Shown piece after piece: positions 31,800 through 40,478 of a DNA stretch of 40,478 bases. Numbering within the stretch: position 1 is the first letter of the stretch; each line of letters begins with the position of its first letter. The translations under genes were made by a program, and so were the position numbers. The notes beneath the pieces are model-generated. The model was not told the origin of the DNA. It did not search any database and was given only the letters and a program-made list of their open reading frames with translations. This DNA comes from Diphasiastrum complanatum (lineage: Eukaryota > Streptophyta > Lycopodiopsida > Lycopodiales > Lycopodiaceae): positions 1-40,478 of the forward strand of contig MU835270.1 of NCBI GenBank assembly GCA_029204225.1, given 5' to 3'.

Positions 31800-32700
31800 C
31801 GGCTAAGATGCGAGTTTGGATGGGATGGAGACTATTTTTACAAGGAAGACTTGGAGTTGGATTCACTAATTCCGGTTTGATGCATGCTTGTCAGTTTTGG
31901 TGGTAGAGTGCTCTTCTACTTGTAAGATTTTGATGAAGATGCTGTGAATTAGTAAAGAATTCATTCTTAAATTTCTTTTTCCTTGTGAAAGATTTCATTT
32001 GATGTAGAATGTTCTGCATGTTGTAGTTCACTTGATTGTTTGGCTGTCTAAGTTTGCTTGGATTGAGATTTGAACTACTTCCTTGTGTTCATAATGTAAT
32101 CAGTAATTTAGATTCATGTATAGCTCTGGATGGGTTATTGACAGATTTGGTTGAAATCAATCGTTCCGAAATAAAACTAGTCAGGACTGTAAGTCTTGAA
32201 TTTGAATAATTGGATATTGAGGATTCGAAGTTTTTTCAGATTTAATTCTCTTGTAAAACAAGCAAACTGAGAACACTGATTGGATATTGTTGTATGTTCA
32301 TTCTTTGGTAGCAAGCAGAAATGGATAGGGATGATTGAGTGCTACTTCTGCCTTGCATGGGAATAGTTAAAGTCTTTCCCTGTTGAGTGCTTGAAACCGT
32401 AGTGGAAACGGGTTCTGCAACCTGGCCGGAGCCTACCCGTCTAACGTTTGGAATCAAGTGCCCTCTGTTCTGATGCTAATCGTTCTTCTATGGGATCCTT
32501 ACAGAGCTCTGTTGGTGATATAGAATGAGGTTAGGCATCAGGGGTCGAAGGGATAGGAGTAAATCCTTAAGCTGAAGCAAAGCGCTGTCAAGCCTTGGGT
32601 TTTGGCAAGTAGATGGACCTGGCCGATTCATGCCAGGGAGAAAGTGGCTTTGAGCTGTGATTGGATCCAGAAAGTGCGCGATCCAGCCTATACCTGCATG

Positions 32701-32744
<44 letters not shown>

Positions 32745-33856
32745 CGAGTAACCCCCTTTTTCTTTTGAAATTGATTAAGAAAGGTGCGCAGACAACGTTT
32801 ACCTGTAGCGGCCTTGTGAGAGATGCAAGCCAGCAATCTGTGGGTTTCTGATGAGCCAGTCGTGAGGTTGATTCAAGGAGGAAGATGAATGTGAGCTGGA
32901 GAGCGATGTCCGGGGAGTAGCCCAATCCCCCCCCCATCCCTATTTCTGCGTGCTCTATCTCTCTTTCTCCCTTAAACATTGTGAAACCTCATCTCTTTTT
33001 TTGTTGGCGGTTGTAAGTAAGGTGGCATGAGGTTTTTTGCTTTTGCTTTTCTCTGGTTGCATGGTAAGGGAGAGCCTGACCTTGTTGTTTGCATGTCTCA
33101 GTCAGTTCATTGAGTTGTGCATGTCAGTAATCTTGTGTTGCATTGAGTTCATAGCTTTTGTAAAGGGTTTTGGTGCATTTGGTGAATGCATGGCTAATTG
33201 TAATGGATTTTTGGTTACATATACCAAAACTTTTAAAGTCTTTGCAAAAATTTTGATGTAATCAAAGCAATGGTCGATTCGGTAAGAAAATTTTGGGAAT
33301 CTATCTAAATCGACAACTGTGAAAGGAGTTACCTATTCTCCTGATTTAACCGAGAGAATCTTTGGAGAATAATTGTATTATCCTAACGTTATGTCTATGT
33401 GATTGGATCCATGGATTAGGATTGGCAATAAAATATTGTTTTTCATGGTAATTTTCTCCAGGCAAGTACCCAGTTAGTGGAATTTTGAGTTCCTGGTACT
33501 ATGTTTTTTATCGGTTTAACTTTGGAGTAGAAATATTCCCAGTTAATTGAGTTAAATGGTATTTTCGATTCTTCCTTTTGGACTCGGTGGTGCACCGATC
33601 AGCTTATCTTAAATGATTTTGATCTTTAAGATAGGACAAGCTAAAGCTTTTGAGATACTTGTTAAAGTGAATAAATGGAATAAAGGTCTTTATATTTGGT
33701 GGTAGCTCTATATTCGATAAATAAGCAAGGGTATTAAATATCATAAAAGAGTACCCGGATCCAAATTTTATGGATTTTCCATTAGATTCAGGCAACTTCA
33801 ATGAAGTAATACTTAAGTCAAAAGGGTAGTAACCTAGCATTTACTAGTGTCATAAA
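31800..33856 (+). other. Element E leader/gag region, no readable gene
   Basis: The expected gag-protease part of element E. No zinc knuckle, protease loop or capsid motif could be read. A CT microsatellite lies at 32705-32741, and C-run and T-run irregularities are at about 32926-32937 and 32995-33002. Short frames here (for example 33037-33261) lack recognisable domains. Confidence 0.5.
32705..32741. repeat. (CT)18 microsatellite
   Basis: A pure CT run inside element E. It is far shorter than the AG array at 252-397. Confidence 0.93.
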
Positions 33857-34394
33857 AATTTTCGGTGCCTTCGCTGATGAATTTTTTCGGGTAACCGAAA
33901 AATCTAAGGGAGGAAGAAAATGAGACACCTGAGTAGGTACATGTGATAGTGTTGTGTAATTTGGATTGGTTAATAATCCAGTATGAAAATTGCATAGCAC
34001 CCGTTTTTTTAATTCATTAAGTTGAATCTATTTTGAATATCTATAGGACCATCAGTTGACCCTATTTGTTATTGGGATTTATGACATTGGAACGAGAATG
34101 ATACTTGGTTCACATTTGTACTGTAAATTTTCGGTGCCTTCGCTGATGAATTTTTTCGGGTAACCGAAAAATCTAAGGGAGGAAGAAAATGAGACACCTG
34201 AGTAGGTACATGTGATAGTGTTGTGTAATTTGGATTGGTTAATAATCCAGTATGAAAATTGCATAGCACCCATTTTTTTGATTCATTAAGTTGAATCTAT
34301 TTTGAATATCTATAGGACCATCAGTTGACCCTATTTGTTATTGGGATTTATGACATTGGAACGAGAATGATACTTGGTTCACATTTGTACTGTA
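33857..34394 (+). repeat. 269-bp tandem duplication, two near-identical copies
   Basis: Copy 1 is about 33857-34125 and copy 2 about 34126-34394, with an exact period of 269 bp. I count two differences, both transitions, in the run after GCATAGCACCC. The right edges of both copies end in TGTACTGTAAA; the left flank of copy 1 ends in ATAAA, so TAAA microhomology spans the joints. The unit includes TTTTTTCGGGTAACCGAAAAA, a near-palindrome. It has no coding role. It duplicated long after element E inserted. Confidence 0.92.
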
Positions 34395-34699
34395 AAGAGC
34401 CTTATTCCTAAGAGTTAGAACCTCGGAAGGTAGGAATTTGGGAATGTTAGTACCAACCGGATGGGTTGTTTATGTGACGGTAAAGCCATGTGCAGATTCT
34501 TGTTAAATCACAATTTTGTTAATGGATTATTGCGATCCATTAGGAACAAATATGGGGGTACTCCAGTATTTGGTGGAATAGATATGTGCATATCTGGTAT
34601 TGGAAATCCAGATAGAGTTTTAGATCTCTGGATTATCGGATATGGCGGTTAAGGATCTTCTTGAAGGAATGGAATTCCTTATACCATTTCGGATATAGA

Positions 34700-34865
34700 T
34701 ATCAAATATCTATTAGAATATACTTCAGTGTTTTGAATTCTTAATGGTTCCTTTTGGTCATTTAAACTATTTATGAACAAGGTTTCTCGTCCATAATGGG
34801 GTCAATGCCTAGTGGTATTCTTAGATGATATTGTCGTCTTCAATGAAAAACTTAAGGAAATGGAG
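34700..34865 (+). pseudogene. Element E reverse transcriptase remnant
   Basis: FEFLMVPFGHLN at about 34733-34768 corresponds to the YEFLVLPFGLTN block of the other chromovirus. After a frame break, LVVFLDDIVVFNEKL at about 34810-34855 is the catalytic box with both Asp residues. The spacing between the blocks is normal. Surrounding sequence is full of stops. Confidence 0.75.
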
Positions 34866-37094
34866 AATTCAATGGTAGGAACTAAAAGCAAAGAACTTTC
34901 TTGGAGAGAAAACTGATGGTATGGGACATTGGTGATTTCAAACGGAAATTCTTGTGCGAGAATGATCTGTAGCCTAGTGGTCAGTATTTATATTATTTGT
35001 AATGCTAACAATTGAAACCATTGGTTAAACTTGTTTAGGATATTTGGAGAGGTTATGAGATATAGATCCGGATCCCTCAATGGTATCTCATGAATTCCAA
35101 ATCGGAAACCCTTAAAAGCTATTTCTCTTTTAATTTAAACCTCTAATTTTTAGGAATTTCTTAATTCCAGTTTGTGTGCAATGGTGGAACTATCTAGTGG
35201 AATAGAGGAAATCTCTAGTGATTGTTTTGAATAATCTGGAACTAGAGTAGTTTTGGGAGTTTTGAGCTGTGAGATATTCATGAATATGGGAAGTAGTGGT
35301 AAAGATTAAATTAAGCTTCACTGATTGGCTACCATGATCAGAGGAATAAAGCTTTAATCCTAACCTTATGTCCAATGATGTCTGTATAAGTCAGCCTAAT
35401 CTTGGTTTGTATACTAAGATCTGAAGTAGATTGATTAGATGAAGAAATTTTGTTGGTAAAGTATGATGGTTGGGGAACTTGTGATGTGGAATTATTCACT
35501 TCAGAGATTCCCCAGCTATGTTATTTACTCATGAGAAATAGAGTTCTTTTGTAGCTGAATTACAAGATTCTCAATGAGATATGTGAGTAACATATGTGGA
35601 TTTTGGAGGAATCTGCCAGATAATGACATATGTGTTTATGTACTGGGTCATAGTGAGATTATTCTCATATGTGCACGATTAATCTTGGTTGGATCTACTA
35701 TGTATTCCTGGTTACTAAGGTTATTTGGTGCACTTAACCTAGTCGTTGAACATAGACATATGATCAAGTATTGTGTTTGACAGTTACTTGAAGAGTTAAC
35801 AGATTTGTTCTGATAGATCTATAAGTTAATTTAAAAGTGATTTGGATATGGATCTAAATGTGGTGTTGTGCAATACAATTAAGATCTACACCTAGACATT
35901 TAAGATTTCTAGATCATGAGCAATTAACTTGAGTAGTTGATTTACTCCTATGGAAGTTAATTGGTAAAACGGACAGTGTGAAGAGAATTCACCGAAAACT
36001 ATTTGTTTTGTGTGTATTGCTTGTAAGACACATAATTTATGAGTCATTCAGATTCATCAAGGAATTGTGTGCATAGGATACTGAATTCTTGAATAAGTAT
36101 TTCTCAGTTGAGAAATAAAGTTGATTCATTAGTGATAGTATCCCTGTGAGCTCAATTGGATACCCGGACCCTAATGGTTCTAGGAATGGTAAACTGAATC
36201 TAGTTGGAATTCAGCAGAACTTTGTAATCTCTAGATATTGTTCTAGGTGATTGTATAAAGTTTATCTTTATTGTAGAATTTGGAACTCATAATTTGGTTA
36301 AGAATCGGGTTGGAAGAATATTCTTGAAATCCAGTTATTTTTTCTTGTGGAAAAGATTTCAGAATGATTCTTATATCCTGAGTTGTATATTGTACATCTG
36401 CTCCAGTATCTTTCAATGATTAAGTATGGTTTTGAAATCTTGTAAATTATAATAGACAAATCATAAGATTCTAAATTTTTGTGATTGACGGATCATAAAT
36501 TGATCTTAAAGGTCATTAAAAGATTACAAGGGAATGTGAGGATTCTTAAAATAATGAGTAATTCTTGGTCAATTGGGAGAGTCAAGGATTTAGATCTGTT
36601 AGTTGAACTCTAAATGTTTTTACTCCAGCACATACTTGAGATTGTGTGGATCTCACATGCATTTTCATTAAGTAATTGCTTACTTATGAGGAATTTGCTT
36701 ACCTTACAGATTGTAGTCTATAAGTGCTTGTGTGCAAAGTCCAGACTATATCTCCAGATTTATAGGAGATAGATAACTCTATTAAGATATAGATAGTTGC
36801 TAATTTTTGGTAATGGTGCTAGAAATGGGGCTACTAACTCATTTAAATAACTGTAGTACTCTAGATTGAGCTATAATTGTCTGAGACTTGATGGATCTCC
36901 TAGAGATTTTAGATGACTGAATCGTGCCAAGAAACATTATTTTCTACAAGAAATTGAAATGGAATTTCTTCAGCTTTTGGATTTGATTTTTGAAATAAGG
37001 TAAATCACCCAATGTTTCATGTAATTGGGGTTACATGAAGGTGATGAACTCTTCTTTTCGATAAGATCAACCCATTTAGAAGAATTATAGCTTA
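34866..37094 (+). other. Element E RNase H-integrase region, unreadable
   Basis: By position this should hold RNase H and integrase of element E. I could not read the RNase H acidic motifs or an integrase DDE. Occasional short frames (34461-34652, 35574-35780) have no recognisable domain. It is AT-rich, with many TAG/TGA stops. Confidence 0.5.
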
Positions 37095-37292
37095 GTGTAT
37101 CTTTTGGAATTTGAGATAGTATCCATGAGTAGAGGCAAGCAATTGAAGAATTGTTGCATCTTTGAATATTTATTTAGGTGGAAAGATCAGACTAAGAATA
37201 ACGGTTCATGGGTAAGATTTGAAAGCTTAAGGAATAGTTTCATGTTTTCTTTTTTTCGTTCTGAGGATAGAGCATGTTTAAGGGAGGAAGAA
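37095..37292 (+). pseudogene. Element E chromodomain and polypurine tract
   Basis: A frame of about 60 codons reads SRGKQLKNCCIFEYLFRWKD then NNGSWVRFESLRNSF. This matches the chromodomain of the 408-3510 element (RDKQLRN ... WKGRTEDHDSWERVDS), with the aromatic/Trp positions kept. It ends in an acidic tail and the purine tract AAGGGAGGAAGAA (37280-37292) right before the 3' LTR. The frame stays open into the LTR. It is the best-preserved coding part of element E. Confidence 0.78.
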
Positions 37293-37505
37293 TGTTACGG
37301 CCATATTCAATTATGGACATGGAATAGTCCTAATACGGTAGATCGGCCCTCCAGTGTTTGAGATTATTGGTCACACCTAGATTTAATTCCATGTCGAGGT
37401 CTGTTGGTGACTAATGACCTTGAGAGGACCCAGACACTCTAATTGAGACATATGGAGTAGTGCATGTACGTGTGACAAATATAGGCAAGAGGAATGCATG
37501 AAGAG
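37293..37505 (+). repeat. Partial 3' LTR of element E
   Basis: It starts TGTTACGGCCATATTC and follows the 5' LTR for 213 bp with 10 differences (9 transitions), ending GCATGAAGAG. In the 5' LTR the next bases are CTATGACC; here the next bases are TGGTCGTC, the end of a different LTR. Confidence 0.9.
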
Positions 37506-38066
37506 TGGTCGTCATTCCTGACTCGCCTCCCGTGTCACGACGCTGAACTAGGCAAACCTCTTCAGCTACGCTTCCTCCCCATGCTGCAATTCGCAATGAA
37601 CATGTTCCAAATCCAAGGTAGTAGCAACAACAATGAAAATATAGCTAAAAGCAAGAAAAGTACAAAGCATTCAGGATAACATATCCAGAAAAAGCTAAAG
37701 ACATGAAGATCTCCATGAAATCACATTGGAACTCAGATTCACAAAGGAGAAAGAGGAGATGGAGCTCCTAGTTCTCTCTCTTGCAAATGAGCCAAAAGAT
37801 TCAATACTTGATGTCTCTTGCCTACTTATAGACAATGCCTTAACTTAACTAAACATAACTATCTTTGAAGGATAGTTAGCCCTTGTTAAGTTTTATTAGA
37901 TCTATTTGGTCCCTTGTTGGCCTATTATTCTTATTAAAGTACTCTGAAGGGCGTAAAGAGGGAACCACCTTATTCTTAAGGCTAATAGTTCCTTTTGGGC
38001 CTAACAAAGCTTACATTGGATATTACAATGCATTTCTAAGCACGGATGTACTAAAAGTACATGACA
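37506..38066 (-). repeat. 3' LTR of a minus-strand LTR element nested in element E
   Basis: On the minus strand it starts TGTCATGTACTTTTAGTACA at 38066 and ends GACGACCA at 37506, giving TG...CA ends over 561 bp. A purine tract directly precedes it (38067-38078), so this is the downstream LTR and the element body extends rightward past the window end. TATAAGTAGGC on the minus strand near 37822-37832 is a likely TATA box. Its right partner was not found in the window. Whether it belongs to the copia or gypsy superfamily cannot be decided; a short purine tract of this kind fits either. Confidence 0.75.
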
Positions 38067-38078
38067 CTCCCCCTACTT
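38067..38078 (-). other. Polypurine tract of the minus-strand nested element
   Basis: On the minus strand AAGTAGGGGGAG lies immediately before TGTCATG. It fixes the orientation and the inner edge of the LTR at 37506-38066. Confidence 0.75.
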
Positions 38079-39281
38079 AAACATTTTTTTTTGTCCTAAA
38101 AAATGATGCATGGTAGAAAGTATAAATATTGCAAGTAGACTCAACCTCCTCATAGAAGATTACTCTTAGTGAATGGAGTGCCCACATAGGCAAACAAGTC
38201 TTAGAATTGAGAAAAGGACTTAGGTGAGTCAAAACTATTGAGACTCATCTCTTTGATTGTGAAAAATTTAGAACAAGTGAAATAGGGTCACATAATTAGG
38301 AGTCTTGATTGTGAATTATCAAAGAAAAATTTAAATTGTTCGCTCAAGTTGCTTCCATCCTATTGGAGGTAAATCACATTGATTGGAGTAACCTCAAGAG
38401 GGTGAGTCTTGGTACTAAGCACAAAAGTCTATGGTGAGCCAAACTAGAGTCTTTTTGTGATTGTACATATTATAAATAACCAAAAAATAACATTGATGTA
38501 AATGGTATTTTGGAGTGTTTGGGAGTGATTTTTTTGTGTTTTTTTTAGCAACATTTTTCAAAAAACTTGCAAAACCTTGCCAACAACAAAAAGTGAATGC
38601 AAGATGATCAATTTGCCATTACATACGTTGTGATTGCGCCAAAAGTTTTTAGGTATCCACTCACTAAGCTATGAAAGTGTAGGAGGAGGGATTCTTGGAC
38701 TACATAGTTGTATTTTTTCCTTAGTGTTGCTCCAGAGATGATCTAGTGCATAATTTTCAAGCTATTTTACCATTTGCTTTTTGCTACAACCAAAACCAAA
38801 CCAAAAGTTACTATCACTCAACTTTTGTCACACTATTTCTACACGATTTCTTTCTTACAAGTACTTTCAAGCACACTCTCCTCATGGTCCTTCACTCTTT
38901 CTATCTTTACAAACCATAAAAGCATGTGAAAATAGCTAAAACAAAAGAAACCATGTACTCAAGCCTCAAAGAAAACCATACTTCCTCTTGGCTCAACCCT
39001 CAAAACTCATTTCCAGCTGATTGCAATACAACCATACTTCCTCTTGACTCAAGCCTCAAAACTCATTTCCTGATTATAAACTACTAGAAATCTCAAGGGA
39101 CAGCATATATAGCCTCAAGAATAATGGCGCATGACTATGATCTGTTGTTGACATGATCTGTTGACTATGATCTGTTGCTCACATGTTATTTCTTTCCTAC
39201 TCGGAGTTAGATCTCCTCTAGCCACAAAGAGTGGGAGTCACGACTCAAGCTGTTTTTGATCGAAGTATAAGAAAATAGAAG
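38079..39281 (-). other. Non-coding interior of the nested element with short repeats
   Basis: I see no RT, RNase H, integrase or gag motif on either strand. A 41-bp unit (AACCATACTTCCTCTTG then CTCAA...ACTCATTTCC) is present at 38974-39014 and 39030-39070, period 56. Near 39130-39184, GACTATGATCTGTTG recurs. It may be the 3' untranslated part of the nested element or of the ORF at 39282. Confidence 0.45.
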
Positions 39282-39950
39282 TCACTGTCCTGTAATGCAG
39301 CTACTCATCTGGAAGCCTAGAGGTGATGGAGGCCATGGTTTTGAGGTCAGCTGCTGATCTCCTGTCGTTGCATCATATACACAAGAACTAGGCAGGTTCA
39401 CATCTCCTTGTGGATGTAAGCTTTCCATGATGTAGTCCCTTAGCTGCTGAGATTCCTCCAAACGGAGGTTTATCACTCTCTTGGGTAGCACCGGTGTTCT
39501 GCCCGGCAGGCGGCTGATACAGCGTTGTATTACTGGACGGTTGCTGCTGAGCTTGGAGATCAGGTCACATGATCGTTGCTTGGATGATGAAGCAATCTCG
39601 AATGGCGAGTTAGGAGATAGTGAATCGTGGCAGCCCCAGTCCATAAGGTTGCACATTTTTCTGATCAACAAATTGAAGTGAAAACTATATTGGGTGTCCG
39701 CAGCTTCGTCAGAGCCAATCATCTGGCTGCTGACAGTGATGAGCTCGGCAAACACTCTGCTGCTTGATCCGCGGCACAAAATGCACGGATCAACCTCTGA
39801 GATTGATCTTGCCATCCCTTGCTGAATGCCACTACAACCTCTGAGACCGATGCAGTTATTTGAAACCTGATCTGCAATATGTTTCTCCAATTGCTGCCCA
39901 CGTGATACATCAACCTGTCGGAATGATGCAGCTTCTTCAAACTTGATCAC
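39282..39950 (-). CDS. Unidentified 222-codon ORF, possible captured exon
   Basis: An uninterrupted minus-strand frame of about 222 codons, the longest here without an element motif. It begins near an AG (GATCAAG then TTTGAAGAAGC) that could be a splice acceptor; the apparent start at 39950 is GTG, so the true start is probably upstream or in another exon. The composition is mixed and soluble: Ser-rich, several Cys (CILCRGSSSR, CNLMDWGC), and a C-terminal segment LPKRVINLRLEESQQLRDYI ending in SCITGQ before TGA. No domain, signal peptide or membrane segment is recognised. It lies in the same orientation as the nested LTR element and inside its presumed body, so it may be a transduplicated host exon, an element-specific ORF or a genuine 3' exon. 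There is no sign of decay. Confidence 0.45.
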   Translation of the reverse strand: MIKFEEAASFRQVDVSRGQQLEKHIADQVSNNCIGLRGCSGIQQGMARSISEVDPCILCRGSSSRVFAELITVSSQMIGSDEAADTQYSFHFNLLIRKMCNLMDWGCHDSLSPNSPFEIASSSKQRSCDLISKLSSNRPVIQRCISRLPGRTPVLPKRVINLRLEESQQLRDYIMESLHPQGDVNLPSSCVYDATTGDQQLTSKPWPPSPLGFQMSSCITGQ

Positions 39951-40478
39951 ATATCAAATGTATGCGACTAGAAATTTGTATATATATTCGTTTCTTGCCC
40001 ACAGCTTAATCATTGAGCACTTTTATATCAATTTCATCTTAGCATCTATAATCTATATATTCTTTAGTGAAATAACTTATTCTAGACACTAGAAAATGTT
40101 GTTTGGAAACAGACATGATTGAAATGTGCTACACGCATATCACAATCAGTTACAGGGCTCCTTTTTCTTTTTCTTATTCTCACAACAAGTTGCGAACTCA
40201 TGAATTGTGATTCATGAGGAACTGACGAAGATGTATGTCGAGACGTCGAGACCAGATGCTTTGGTCCCTGTGTGTCACTTGTCAGCTGTCATTGTCCATT
40301 CTTGCAGGCGTGCTAGAGTCTACTGTTTCTCACCGTTAGATTGTCGAGTCTCGTAGCCTGTCGTCCTCGACACTTCACAGTCTACTAAGATTCAAGAATG
40401 GTGTTTACTGCAGTCACTATTATGTATCACAAGAATTCCCAACTTTCAACAGTTAGTATTCTCGAGTCTCAATGCTCA
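39951..40478. other. Unassigned right edge
   Basis: AT-rich to about 40200, then more mixed sequence with several GTCGAG/CTCGAC occurrences (40230-40470). No gene, LTR end or primer site was seen. On the minus strand it lies upstream of the ORF and could be intron, promoter or element interior. Confidence 0.4.

Larger units (their letters stand above)
31309..37505 (+). mobile_element. Chromovirus E, decayed interior, interrupted 3' LTR
   Basis: The element has a 5' LTR, primer site, about 5.5 kb of internal sequence, a purine tract (37280-37292) and the first 213 bp of a 3' LTR. The interior has no long frames. RT is recognisable at 34735-34865 and a chromodomain at 37095-37290. The orientation is gag-pol on the plus strand, so the chromodomain sits where expected, at the very end. 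The 3' LTR stops at 37505 because another LTR begins there. LTR divergence in the shared part is about 4.7%, yet the coding region is far more damaged than that suggests. It may already have been defective when it moved. Confidence 0.8.

Noticed and set aside
32588-32836. Minus-strand frame with an Arg-Glu repeat
   Set aside because: It is a translation of the CT microsatellite at 32705-32741 inside element E.
33844-34400. Possible LTR pair (two near-identical 269-bp copies)
   Set aside because: The copies are directly adjacent, have no TG...CA ends and no primer site or purine tract between them, so they are a tandem duplication.
38079-40478. tRNA or rRNA genes at the right edge
   Set aside because: No cloverleaf-like arms with A/B box promoter motifs and no rRNA-like conserved blocks were seen.

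Overview
The window looks like plant nuclear DNA made almost entirely of nested, decayed LTR retrotransposons. The evidence is: two tRNA-iMet-type primer binding sites, several polypurine tracts next to LTR ends, Ty3/gypsy pol fragments both with and without a chromodomain, a Ty1/copia RNase H fragment, and long CT/AG/CA microsatellites. No gene of clear host function, no tRNA or rRNA gene and no CRISPR array was seen. This density of broken elements suggests a large-genome vascular plant. A gymnosperm or fern is possible, but the sequence alone does not decide it.

Layout. 1-407: CT/CA and (AG)73 microsatellites with inverted flanks. 408-3510 (-): the 3' half of a chromovirus (3' LTR, polypurine tract, chromodomain, integrase, RNase H, reverse transcriptase). 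3511-12548 (+): a non-chromodomain Ty3/gypsy region, 'element A', with an accessory ORF (aORF), gag, protease, RT-RNase H and integrase, followed by a second aORF copy. 12548-13445 (-): the N-terminal part of another gypsy RT. 13446-18890: mostly unreadable, with a minus-strand protein-like fragment near 13.7 kb and a plus-strand chromovirus integrase relic near 18.5 kb. 18893-23855 (+): 'element C', a relative of A lacking its 5' part. 24108-27268 (+): a structurally complete LTR element with no pol, inserted between C's pol and a third aORF copy at 27724-29285. 29300-30390 (-): gypsy fragment D. 30589-31308 (+): Ty1/copia RNase H. 31309-37505 (+): chromovirus E with its 5' LTR, primer site, badly decayed interior, chromodomain, polypurine tract and interrupted 3' LTR. 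From 37506 to beyond the window end (-): an LTR element whose 3' LTR sits inside E's 3' LTR and which may contain a 222-codon ORF of unknown identity.

How the parts relate. A, C and D are one broad gypsy family by protein similarity. The 408-3510 chromovirus and E are a second, related pair, sharing LTR-end sequence, polypurine tract and chromodomain. No element can be autonomous as it stands: each is truncated, frameshifted or stop-interrupted. Most placeable stops look like C-to-T changes (CGA to TGA, CAG to TAG, TGG to TAG/TGA), as expected from deamination of methylated cytosine in silenced repeats.

The most interesting items are the pol-less LTR element with unusual AGTTA...TAACT ends, the recurring aORF family with three diverged copies, the degenerate CG-core repeats before those ORFs, and the unidentified ORF inside the minus-strand LTR element at the right edge. 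All assignments come from reading motifs by eye. No database search was run.
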